Of a stretch of 9,086 nucleotides of DNA, positions 1 to 6,900 are shown in pieces; positions within the stretch are counted from its first letter, which is position 1, and the number at the start of each line of letters is the position of its first letter. The stretch lies in assembly GCF_937877005.1 (NCBI RefSeq), contig NZ_CALEFV010000018.1, positions 1-9,086 of the forward strand, written 5' to 3'. This stretch comes from an uncultured Fibrobacter sp. GTDB lineage: Bacteria; Fibrobacterota; Fibrobacteria; Fibrobacterales; Fibrobacteraceae. The position numbers were made by a program, and so were the translations under genes. Under the pieces are notes generated by a model. That model did no database searches and had not been told where the DNA came from. It worked only from the letters and a program-made list of their open reading frames with translations.

Positions 1-1
1 G

Positions 2-55
2 CAGTATAGCCTTCACTTGAAACCGATTCTCGAACCTGAAGATTCTAATGGCTAA
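2..55 (+). CDS. 3' end of an upstream gene (partial, tentative)
   Basis: The reading frame starting at base 2 is open from the window edge to a TAA at 53-55 and would encode a tail ending in LKPILEPEDSNG. The other two + frames stop at 7-9 and 18-20. This frame overlaps the next start codon (48) by 8 bases through ATGGCTAA. That is the same geometry as the junction at 1725-1732 (ATGACTAG), which suggests an operon continuing from outside the window. Only 17 codons are visible, so no function can be assigned, and the true upstream frame could be another one. Confidence 0.35.
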   Translation, partial: QYSLHLKPILEPEDSNG

Positions 56-800
56 AACCTATATTATTTTAGTAGCGATTGCGGCTGTTGTTCTGGGGGT
101 GTATTTTGCTCTTCCGGAGAGGCATTTTGTAGACAGTGTTTTTCCGCTGCACGACGGTGCTTCTGTCTTTGAATATGATGACAAGGCCGACGGTGGCTCA
201 TCTGACGTGACTTTTGCCTTGACGGATTCGTCACTTTCGTTTAGCTGCGAACTGGGTGGTGCGGATACGGCCAAGAGTGCCTGGTGCGGACTCCTGTTTG
301 ACCTCAGTCAGGGCGAAAAGGCGGAATATCGCAACTGGACATTTGTGGATTCGCTGATTTTTGAACTGGAATCGAGTGGAACCGATGAAATACTGGTGAA
401 GGTCTGGACTTTCGACCCGGATGTCACGGATGTCACGAAACCGCGAACATTTCGTTTGTTGATGAAGGAAATCCCGCTGACCAAGGGTCGCCAACGAATC
501 GCGTTCCCGTTTGAACAGTTCTATACGCCTGACTTTTGGTTTGACGATGAACATGTCGACCGCTCTTTAAATCGTCGTCATCAGGAAACGGTTGCACGCG
601 TAGAGATTGCGCCGGGTTGGAATCATCCGCGTAATCAAAAGTTCTCGCTCAAGTTCTATGCAATTACGGCAAAGGGCGTGAGCAACTTTGCTTTCGGTGC
701 GGTGATGTTCATTATGCTTGGGCTTATGATCGTGGCAATAGGCCGCACGCATTCGTATAACAAGGAAAACGAAAGCAAGAAGGCGGAACCGCACTCATGA
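48..800 (+). CDS. Membrane-anchored protein with beta-rich extracytoplasmic domain
   Basis: Function unknown. The 250-residue protein has an N-terminal membrane segment (about residues 4-22), a central domain of about 190 residues, a second membrane segment (about 213-231) and a short charged tail rich in K and E. The predicted topology puts the central domain outside the cytoplasm. Its alternating hydrophobic pattern (VDSLIFELES, then IAFPFEQF, then FSLKFYAI) resembles galactose-binding-like beta sandwiches such as CBM11 or CIA30; this is a fold impression, not a match. The next gene has the same topology and similar blocks (FDSLVIEVET), so the two look like diverged paralogues, but this one lacks the DNA-binding tail. 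The start at 48 has only a weak ribosome site (GAAG), which fits translational coupling to the upstream frame. The stop overlaps the next start as ATGA (797-800). The gene is surely real; its role is open. Confidence 0.85.
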   Translation: MAKTYIILVAIAAVVLGVYFALPERHFVDSVFPLHDGASVFEYDDKADGGSSDVTFALTDSSLSFSCELGGADTAKSAWCGLLFDLSQGEKAEYRNWTFVDSLIFELESSGTDEILVKVWTFDPDVTDVTKPRTFRLLMKEIPLTKGRQRIAFPFEQFYTPDFWFDDEHVDRSLNRRHQETVARVEIAPGWNHPRNQKFSLKFYAITAKGVSNFAFGAVMFIMLGLMIVAIGRTHSYNKENESKKAEPHS

Positions 801-1732
801 AGAAAATCATCATTGCGACCGCGGCTCTTGTAGTTGCCATAGCTGTATGGATTTGTCTGTTCGTCAAGTTTGGCGTTTCGGAAAAGGTCCTGTTTCCGGG
901 GTCCGCATTTCAGGTATATGCTGTTTCCGATGCGAAAGTGGGCGGATTTTCGACGGTAGAACTTTCGAACGAAGATTCTGTGGTTTCGGCACGGGTGAAC
1001 ATCCGCTCGGGCATGGCTTATCCATATGCAGGTATCGGAATAAACTTGCTCTCGGTCAATAACCGTCCAGCTTCCGGGTTCTTTGACTTTTCGGATTTTG
1101 ATTCGCTTGTAATCGAAGTCGAAACGGGACGCATGCAACGCGTTGGTGTTAAGATTTTAAACGATGATCCGGTGTTCAGTAAAAAGAACGTGTATCAGAG
1201 TTATCGTCCGATGGTCGCGCAGGCGCCGGTACGGATTCGTGACAAGAAAAGTGGGGTGGCAATCTCGATGCTCGATTTCAGGGTTCCCGAATGGTGGCTT
1301 GCCATGCAAGGACTCGATAAGGACGATGGCCTGCGCTACATGAATCGCGGCATGTTCTTTGAAATTACGAATGGTGAAGGAACTATGCTAGGCATTCCCG
1401 ACGAAATTAGCGTTCGTACTATTAAGCTGTGGGGAGAGAACCGAACGTTCAAGGCGCTGATGATTGTTGCTTTGGTGGTTGCTCTCTTGGCGTATGTCGG
1501 TGTGATTGCTCTTGTGGTGCGCGACTCGGAACGCTTTGCGAAACGAAGGAACGAAAAACAGGACGATTTGAAAATGCGTATGGAACGAGCCGCTGAATTT
1601 CTGAAGAATTCGGATCGGTCGGTTGCTGAAATCGCGATGGCAGTGGGGGAGAAATCCCCTGCAGCTTTTGAAAAAGATTTTGCCCGTGTTTACGGTGTAA
1701 AGCCCTTGCATTACAGGAGGAAAAATGACTAG
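797..1732 (+). CDS. Membrane-spanning regulator-like protein with half AraC-type HTH
   Basis: A 311-residue protein with a membrane segment at about 3-24, a beta-rich extracytoplasmic domain (about 25-217), a second membrane segment (about 219-241), a charged linker (242-260) and a C-terminal region (261-308) matching the second half of the AraC/XylS DNA-binding domain. The conserved skeleton is visible: A265, L269, SVAEIA (275-280), VG (283-284), F291, F295, G300, P303 and YRR (306-308). AraC domains normally carry two helix-turn-helix units over about 100 residues; only the second is present. E285 replaces the usual aromatic residue after the glycine. The architecture suggests a one-component sensor that binds a ligand outside and acts on DNA from the membrane, perhaps as a dimer or with the preceding paralogue. 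The start overlaps the previous stop by 4 bases and the end overlaps the next start by 8, so operon membership is secure. Ligand and targets are unknown. Confidence 0.85.
   Translation: MKKIIIATAALVVAIAVWICLFVKFGVSEKVLFPGSAFQVYAVSDAKVGGFSTVELSNEDSVVSARVNIRSGMAYPYAGIGINLLSVNNRPASGFFDFSDFDSLVIEVETGRMQRVGVKILNDDPVFSKKNVYQSYRPMVAQAPVRIRDKKSGVAISMLDFRVPEWWLAMQGLDKDDGLRYMNRGMFFEITNGEGTMLGIPDEISVRTIKLWGENRTFKALMIVALVVALLAYVGVIALVVRDSERFAKRRNEKQDDLKMRMERAAEFLKNSDRSVAEIAMAVGEKSPAAFEKDFARVYGVKPLHYRRKND
1715..1720 (+). promoter_or_regulatory. Ribosome binding site AGGAGG that fixes the AI-2E gene start
   Basis: A consensus AGGAGG lies inside the last codons of the preceding gene, four bases before the ATG at 1725. 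It favours that start over the in-frame ATG at 1755 and makes the 8-base gene overlap real. It is the strongest ribosome site in this operon, so the transporter-like gene may be translated more than its two upstream neighbours. Confidence 0.8.
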
Positions 1733-2852
1733 GTATTGGAGCTTAGATAGGATTATGCGCTTTCTTAGGCTCTTGATCATTGCCACTATTTGTATTGCGT
1801 TGGTGTATTACCTGCGTGGCGTTCTGTTCCCCTTCTTTGCCGCATTTCTTATGGCCTACATCATGGATCCCGTGGTGAATAAGCTGCAGCGGCGTGTGAA
1901 GCATCGGATTGTTGCGGTGATCATTGTGTTGCTTGCGCTTGGATTGATTATTGGTGGGGGCCTTCGTTTGTTCGTTCCCATGGTTGTAAGCGAAGTCCGG
2001 AACCTGGGTGTACTCATAGCGAAGGTCTTCAACGATTCGGAATGGGCTTCTCGCATAGAAACTTTGATGCCAGGTGGATTGTACGAGACGATTCACTCCT
2101 TGATTTCATGGGATCAGTTGGCCGCATCCATGCAACATTTGGATTTCTGGAGAGAAGTGCAGAACATTGCCGGAAAGGTTTTGCCGGGGGCTTGGGGTGT
2201 TCTTTCCTATACGGGAACCGTTGTATTGTGGTTCTCTGGCGCGGCTATAATATTCATGTATCTGGTATTCATCATGCTCGACATGCCCAAGCTTCGCCGT
2301 GGAGTGTTTAGCCTGATTCCTGATAAATATGCTGATGGCGCTATTTCGTTTGCTAAGGAAACGGATCGCTTTATGGGTACCTATTTCCGAGCCCAGTCTC
2401 TAGTGGCGTTGACGGTGGGAGTCCTTTATGCTATAGGCTTTGGCGTCATGGGGCTTCCCATGGGAGTTGCGTTTGGTTTGTTCTCGGGCTCGCTCAACAT
2501 GATTCCCTATTTGCAGCTCACGACCATCCCCTTGGCCCTTGTTTTGGCTGTGGTGCATGCCTTGAATACGGGCATGCCCTTTTGGGAGGTCGCCCTTATT
2601 ATATGCTCCATATACCTGGTGGTGCAGGTGATACAGGATTTTTTCCTGGTTCCCCGTATTGTCGGCGGCTCCATGAATCTGCCGCCCGTAGGCATTCTTT
2701 TGTCATTGTCTGTATGGGGTAAGTTGTTGGGTTTCTTAGGGTTACTTGTTGCGATCCCCTTTACTTGCCTGTGTCTGGTGTACATCCGGAAGCTTCAGGT
2801 GAATGGGCTGAACGAGCACGACGAATTGCCCGGACCACCGCCCGAGGCTTGA
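1725..2852 (+). CDS. AI-2E / PerM family membrane protein
   Basis: A 375-residue polytopic inner-membrane protein of the AI-2E family (TqsA/PerM/YdbI-like; Pfam AI-2E_transport). Family landmarks in order: the N-terminal membrane pair with PFFAAFLMAYIMDPVV (about 35-50), a variable soluble-looking stretch (about 90-160), then YFRAQSLVALTVGVLYAIGF (about 219-238), the NMIPY motif (about 257-261), and the C-terminal block LVPRIVGG followed by NLPPVGILLSLSVWGKLLGF and AIPF. Length is typical. Members have been linked to autoinducer-2 export, to Na+(Li+)/H+ antiport or to permease-like roles; sequence alone does not give the substrate, so the AI-2 name should not be taken literally. It overlaps the regulator-like gene by 8 bases and probably shares its transcript, which hints that the extracytoplasmic sensors and this protein serve one process. 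The tail is acidic and proline-rich. Confidence 0.92.
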   Translation: MTRYWSLDRIMRFLRLLIIATICIALVYYLRGVLFPFFAAFLMAYIMDPVVNKLQRRVKHRIVAVIIVLLALGLIIGGGLRLFVPMVVSEVRNLGVLIAKVFNDSEWASRIETLMPGGLYETIHSLISWDQLAASMQHLDFWREVQNIAGKVLPGAWGVLSYTGTVVLWFSGAAIIFMYLVFIMLDMPKLRRGVFSLIPDKYADGAISFAKETDRFMGTYFRAQSLVALTVGVLYAIGFGVMGLPMGVAFGLFSGSLNMIPYLQLTTIPLALVLAVVHALNTGMPFWEVALIICSIYLVVQVIQDFFLVPRIVGGSMNLPPVGILLSLSVWGKLLGFLGLLVAIPFTCLCLVYIRKLQVNGLNEHDELPGPPPEA

Positions 2853-2865
2853 TTTCAAGGTCTTT

Positions 2866-2908
2866 GGGGAAATCGAGAAAAAAAACTTTTTTTTTAGAAA
2901 AGTTCCCC
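2866..2908 (+). other. Inverted repeat enclosing an A-tract/T-tract
   Basis: GGGGAA (2866-2871) is complementary to TTCCCC (2903-2908). Between them lie eight A (2878-2885), a C and nine T (2887-2895), which are themselves complementary. The whole could form a hairpin ending the preceding operon. The T-tract is inside the outer stem, so the classic terminator layout is not met. It lies directly upstream of the HU promoter and may instead act as a curved or UP-like element. Confidence 0.4.
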
Positions 2909-2926
2909 ATGTGGCAAAAAAAAAGG

Positions 2927-2932
2927 TATAAT
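2927..2932 (+). promoter_or_regulatory. Promoter -10 box of the HU gene
   Basis: A perfect TATAAT, with a further TATA overlapping downstream, lies 40 bases before the HU start codon and follows an A9 tract. No good -35 box is visible: TTCCCC at 2903-2908 is at 18-base spacing but matches poorly. The A-tracts may compensate as UP-type sequence. A start near 2938-2940 would leave a leader of about 34 nt containing the ribosome site AGGAG (2961-2965). Confidence 0.6.
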
Positions 2933-2972
2933 ATACGCATAACATTCTTAAACCTACTCAAGGAGTAAAAAA

Positions 2973-3275
2973 ATGAATAAGCAAGATCTCATCGACGCCA
3001 TCCTCGCCAACAAGGAAGCTGGCATTGAATCCAAGGCTGCCGCTGGCCGCGCTGTTGACGCTGTGCTCGACGGTATCACCGCCGGTATCAAGAAGGACGG
3101 CCTCGTTCAGCTGATCGGTTTCGGTACCTTCACTGTTAAGGAACGTGCTGCCCGTACCGGCCGCAATCCGCAGACTGGCGCTACCATCAAGATCAAGGCT
3201 TCCAAGACCGTGTCCTTCAAGGTTGGTGCTGCTCTTAAGGAAACCGCCAAGAAGACCAAGGCTGCTAAGAAGTAA
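2973..3275 (+). CDS. hup: HU family nucleoid DNA-binding protein
   Basis: A 100-residue member of the HU/IHF family, which binds and bends DNA as a dimer and compacts the nucleoid. The helical dimerisation part (MNKQDLIDAI to about residue 45) is followed by the family signature GFGTFTVKERAARTGRNPQTG (49-69). The tip of the DNA-embracing beta arm carries RNPQTG, with P66 as the intercalating proline. The last helix is SFKVGAALKE (81-90). A short lysine-rich tail (91-100) extends about ten residues beyond a minimal HU. HU rather than IHF is favoured by the generic signature, but the two cannot be fully separated by eye. The start is set by AGGAG at 2961-2965. Codon use is strongly biased (CTC, AAG, GGT/GGC; no TTA, CTA or TCA), as in the carB gene downstream, which fits high expression. 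The gene stands alone between its own promoter and terminator. Confidence 0.97.
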   Translation: MNKQDLIDAILANKEAGIESKAAAGRAVDAVLDGITAGIKKDGLVQLIGFGTFTVKERAARTGRNPQTGATIKIKASKTVSFKVGAALKETAKKTKAAKK

Positions 3276-3301
3276 TTTTGCTTTTAAGGCGACTTGCTTT
3301 T

Positions 3302-3328
3302 GCACTCGGGATTTCCCGAGTGTTTTTT
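3302..3328 (+). terminator. Rho-independent terminator of the HU gene
   Basis: CACTCGGG (3303-3310) and CCCGAGTG (3315-3322) form a perfect 8-bp stem closed by an ATTT loop, followed at once by six T (3323-3328). It lies 27 bases past the HU stop codon. Confidence 0.93.
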
Positions 3329-3412
3329 ATTTTGTATTTAGGGACTGGAATAAGATATGATTGTGTTCTTAGTTCTAATCTTTAGTTTATGTACCGGCCT
3401 AATTTTATTTGC

Positions 3413-3418
3413 TATATT
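3413..3418 (+). promoter_or_regulatory. Likely -10 box for the small lipoprotein gene
   Basis: TATATT lies 38 bases before the lipoprotein ATG in a T-rich stretch. It resembles the -10 sequences before the carB leader and the malic enzyme gene. No clear -35 box is visible at 16-18 bases. A small inverted repeat, GTTGA (3426-3430) and TCAAC (3434-3438), sits where the transcript would begin. Confidence 0.45.
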
Positions 3419-3456
3419 GTAACATGTTGAATGTCAACTAATTAGAGAGGAATTTT

Positions 3457-3621
3457 ATGGTCCGTAAGTTTCTGGGAATGCTTTGCCTTTCCGCTTTTGT
3501 AATGTCGGTAATCGGTTGTGGTAGCTCCAGCAGCGGCTCCGATGACGACGAATGCACCAAGGATCCGAACTCCCCGAACTGCATTCAGGAAGATCCGGCG
3601 GAAGATCCGGTGGCTCTGTAG
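3457..3621 (+). CDS. Small lipoprotein, 54 residues
   Basis: The gene runs from an ATG preceded by GAGAGG (3445-3450, six-base spacing) to a TAG. It encodes a basic N-terminus (MVRK), a hydrophobic segment (5-20) and a lipobox VIGC ending at C21. The mature peptide would be only 34 residues: a serine/glycine linker (22-28), an acidic run (DDDE, 29-32), two cysteines (C33, C42) and the acidic, proline-containing repeat EDPAEDPV (45-52). Signal peptidase II processing and lipid attachment at C21 are inferred from the lipobox. The two downstream cysteines, eight residues apart, could form a disulfide in the periplasm. No known family is recognised. It could be a functional tiny lipoprotein or the remnant of a longer one, but I see no continuing frame after the stop. 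The ribosome site, signal and upstream -10 box make an accidental frame unlikely. Confidence 0.75.
   Translation: MVRKFLGMLCLSAFVMSVIGCGSSSSGSDDDECTKDPNSPNCIQEDPAEDPVAL
3589..3612 (+). repeat. 12-bp tandem duplication inside the lipoprotein gene
   Basis: GAAGATCCGGCG is followed directly by GAAGATCCGGTG, two in-frame copies with one difference, encoding EDPA and EDPV. This may be a slippage product that lengthened the acidic tail. Confidence 0.8.
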
Positions 3622-3656
3622 CTAGAATAATTTTTTTCATTTTTTGTATTTCTCTA

Positions 3657-3685
3657 TTGCAGGATTTACACTTTTTGTCTATATT
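3657..3685 (+). promoter_or_regulatory. Promoter of the carB leader transcript
   Basis: TTGCAG (3657-3662) and TATATT (3680-3685) are separated by 17 bases. The -10 box is followed by TGCGC, giving the local TATATTTG pattern. Transcription would begin near 3692, about 230 bases before the carB start codon, which leaves an unusually long leader. No second convincing promoter lies between the leader terminator and carB; TATAGA at 3893-3898 has no -35 partner. Confidence 0.6.
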
Positions 3686-3691
3686 TGCGCA

Positions 3692-3827
3692 AGTTTAAAC
3701 CTTGAGCGATTTAGACAAGAAGATGAAACAAATTCTTGCAATGTCGAAGCCCCAGAGCTGCGAGATCTGCGCAATCCACTGCGCAACTGCAACGGGTTTT
3801 TCCAAGGTTGATAATTTTTCTGATTTT
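3692..3827 (+). ncRNA. Putative structured leader RNA upstream of carB
   Basis: Several complementary segments nest as a three-way junction. The closing helix is AACCTTG (3698-3704) with CAAGGTT (3803-3809). One arm is CAAGAA (3716-3721) with TTCTTG (3733-3738). The second arm is AAGCCC (3747-3752) with GGGTTT (3794-3799), one G-U pair, and carries an inner hairpin TGCGCA/TGCGCA (3768-3773 and 3780-3785, loop ATCCAC). An intrinsic terminator follows 18 bases after the closing helix. This layout is that of a cis-regulatory leader or a short independent RNA. I recognise no named riboswitch. A frame from 3723 to 3902 crosses it, but it has no good ribosome site and its codons are unlike the neighbours'. 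Folding was done by eye, without energies or homologues. Confidence 0.45.
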
Positions 3828-3854
3828 GCTGGACTTTTTAGTTCAGCTTTTTTT
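3828..3854 (+). terminator. Intrinsic terminator inside the carB leader
   Basis: GCTGGAC (3828-3834) pairs with GTTCAGC (3841-3847), seven pairs including one G-U, with loop TTTTTA, followed by seven T (3848-3854). It lies between the only convincing promoter and the carB start codon, 66 bases upstream of that codon. It should therefore either end a short RNA or attenuate carB. I found no strong antiterminator; the best is a 4-bp CCAG (3752-3755) with CTGG (3829-3832). Confidence 0.75.
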
Positions 3855-3855
3855 A

Positions 3856-3880
3856 TGTCATCCCGAGCGTGCGAGGGATC
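3856..3880 (+). repeat. REP-like hairpin repeat, short copy
   Basis: TGTCATCCCGAGCG (3856-3869) followed by TGCGAGGGATC. ATCCC (3860-3864) pairs with GGGAT (3875-3879). The first 14 bases match the copy at 7147-7160 at 13 positions, and the closing CGAGGGATC matches CGAAGGATC at 8 of 9. It lies between the leader terminator and the carB ribosome site, so it is in the carB 5' untranslated region if transcripts read through. Confidence 0.7.
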
Positions 3881-3920
3881 TCTAGTAGCATTTATAGATT
3901 AAACAAACGGAGAAAACAAA

Positions 3921-6900
3921 ATGAAGATTGAAGGCATCGACAAAGTCCTTATCATCGGTTCTGGCCCGATCGTGATCGGTCAGGCTTGCGAATTCGACTA
4001 TTCCGGCACCCAGGCTTGCAAGGCCCTGCGCGAACAGGGTTACAAGATTGTGCTCGTGAACTCCAACCCGGCTACCATCATGACCGACCCGGTCATGGCC
4101 GATGCCACCTACATCGAACCGCTGAACGTCGCCCGCCTCACCCAGATTATCGAAAAGGAACGCCCGCAGGCACTCCTCCCGAACTTGGGCGGTCAGACCG
4201 GCCTGAACCTCGCCTCAGCACTCAGCAAGGCCGGCGTGCTGGACAAGTACGGCGTGAAGGTCATCGGTGTGAACCTCGACGCTATCGAACGCGGCGAAGA
4301 CCGTGAAATCTTCAAGGAAACCATGCAGAAGCTCGGCATCGATACCCCGCGCTCCGGCATTTGCCACTCCGTGGAAGAAGCCGAAAAGATTGTTGCTGAA
4401 ATCGGCTACCCGGTGGTGGTTCGCCCGGCATACACCATGGGCGGTGCAGGCGGCGGCTTCTGCTACAACGTGGAAGAACTCCGCACCATTTGCTCTAACG
4501 GTCTTGAACTCTCCATGACGCACCAGTGCCTCATCGAAGAATCCATCCTCGGTTGGGAAGAGCTGGAAGTCGAAGTCGTGCGCGACTCCAAGAACCAGAT
4601 GATCGCCATCTGCTTCATCGAAAATATCGACCCGGTGGGCGTGCATACCGGTGACTCCTTCTGTGCTGCCCCGTTCCTCACCATCGACAAGAAGCTCGAA
4701 GAAGAACTGAAGGAAAAGGCCTTCAAGATTGTGGAATCCATCGGCGTGATTGGCGGTACCAACGTGCAGTTCGCTCACGACCCGAAGACCGGCCGCGTGG
4801 TGATTATCGAAATCAACCCGCGTACCTCTCGCTCCTCCGCTCTTGCATCCAAGGCTACCGGCTTCCCGATCGCCCTCATTTCTGCAAAGCTCGCCGCAGG
4901 CCTCACCCTCGACCAGATTCCGTACTGGCGCGATGGAAGCCTCGAAAAGTACACCCCGAGCGGTGACTACGTTGTGCTCAAGTTCGCTCGCTGGGCATTC
5001 GAAAAGTTCCGCGGCGTCGATGACTGCCTCGGCACCCAGATGAAGGCCGTGGGCGAAGTCATGGCTATCGGCAAGACCTACAAGGAAACCCTCCAGAAGG
5101 CTATCCGCGGTCTCGAAAACGGTCGCTCCGGCCTCGGCTTTGCGAAGGACTTCAACAAGAAGAGCAAGGAAGAACTCCTCGAGATGCTCAAGACCCCGAG
5201 CTCCGAACGCCACTTCCAGATGTACGAAGCCATCCGCAAGGGCGCAACCGACGAAGAAATCTTCGCCGCCACCTACGAAAAGGCCTACTTCGTGCAGCAG
5301 ATGCGCGAACTCGTGGAACTCGAAGAAGAAATGCTCAAGACTCCGGGTCGCCTGCCTTCCGATGAACTGCTCATCAAGGCCAAGAAGGACGGCTTCAGCG
5401 ACAAGTATATTGCCAAGATTCTCGGCATCCGCGAAAAGGACGTGCGCAAGAAGCGTACCGAACTCGGCGTGGTCGAAGGCTGGTGTGCAGTGCCGGTGAG
5501 CGGCGTGAAGGACCAGTACTACTACTACAGCACCTACAACTGCAAGGACGAATCTACCGCTTCCACGAACCCGAAGAAGATTATGATTCTCGGCGGTGGT
5601 CCGAACAGAATCGGCCAGGGCATCGAATTCGACTACTGCTGCTGCCACGCTGCAATGGCTCTCCGCGAGATGGGTTACGAAACCATCATGGTGAACTGCA
5701 ACCCCGAAACGGTTTCTACCGACTACGATACCAGCGACAAGCTGTACTTCGAACCGGTCAGCCTCGAAGACGTGCTCCAGATTTACCACAAGGAAAAGCC
5801 GGCTGGCGTGATCGTGCAGTTCGGTGGCCAGACTCCGCTGAACATCGCCCGCGCCCTCTCCGACGAAGGCGTCAAGATTCTCGGTACGAGCATCGACTCC
5901 ATCGATATCGCCGAAGACCGCGACCTGTTCCGCAAGATGATGGACCAGCTCGGCATCCCGATGCCGGAAAGCGGCATGGCCACGAACATCGACGAAGCCC
6001 TCGCTTGCGTCAAGCAGATCGGTGGCTACCCGGTGATGATCCGCCCGAGCTTCGTGCTTGGCGGCCGCGGCATGGAAGTCATCTACGACGAAAACATGCT
6101 CCGCGAATACGTTGCAAAGGCAGTCGGCGTGACTCCGGATCGTCCGCTCCTCATCGACCGCTTCCTCCACAACGCTCTCGAATGCGAAGCCGACGCCCTC
6201 TCCGATGGCGAACACGTTTACATCCCGTCCGTGATGGAACACGTGGAACTTGCCGGTGTCCACTCCGGTGACTCCGCCTGCATCATCCCGCCGGTGACCA
6301 TCACCAAGGAAAACTTGGCCACCATCAAGGATTACACCAGGAAGATTGCTGAAGCCCTCCACGTTTGCGGCCTCATGAACATGCAGTACGCTATCGAAGA
6401 CGGCAAGGTGTTCGTCCTCGAAGCGAACCCGCGTGCTTCCCGTACCGTGCCTCTGGTCTCCAAGGTCTGTAACACGCAGATGGCCCGCCTCGCAACCCGC
6501 CTGATGCTCGGTGCCAAGCTCGAAGACCTCAAGCTCAAGGACAAGAAGTTCAACCACCACGGCGCCAAGGAAGCCGTGTTCCCCTTCGACAAGTTCCCGA
6601 AGGTGGACCCGGTTCTCGGCCCCGAAATGCGCTCCACGGGCGAAGTGCTCGGCCTCTCCGACGACTACGCCCTGGCCTACTACAAGAGCCAGGAAGCCGC
6701 AGGTTCCTTCCTCCCGAACGAAGGTGCCGTGCTGATTAGCCTCTCCGACAAGGTTAACTTGTCTGAACAGGCCATCGAAATCGGCAAGGAATTCCAGAAG
6801 CTGGGCTTCAAGATCTACGCTACCGAAGGCACCGCCAAGTTCTACGAGAAGGCCGGCGTCAAGTGCGAAGTCGTGAACAAGATCGCCGAAGGCCGCCCCA

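Noticed and set aside
656..1138. 160-codon minus-strand frame across the first two genes
   Set aside because: Its composition looks random (R, K, Y and C rich), it has no ribosome site, and it spans the junction of two coupled plus-strand genes.
2958..3305. 115-codon minus-strand frame over the HU gene
   Set aside because: In register with HU codons; a codon-bias shadow of a certain gene.
3702..3902. 66-codon frame in the carB leader (TTG start, or ATG at 3723)
   Set aside because: It has no good ribosome site, uses codons unlike the neighbours (CCC, CAG, GAG) and runs through the terminator stem and the REP-like repeat. Kept only as a leader-peptide alternative.
5483..6271. 262-codon plus-strand frame inside carB
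   Set aside because: An out-of-frame shadow rich in arginine and proline, lying wholly within the well-conserved CarB coding region.
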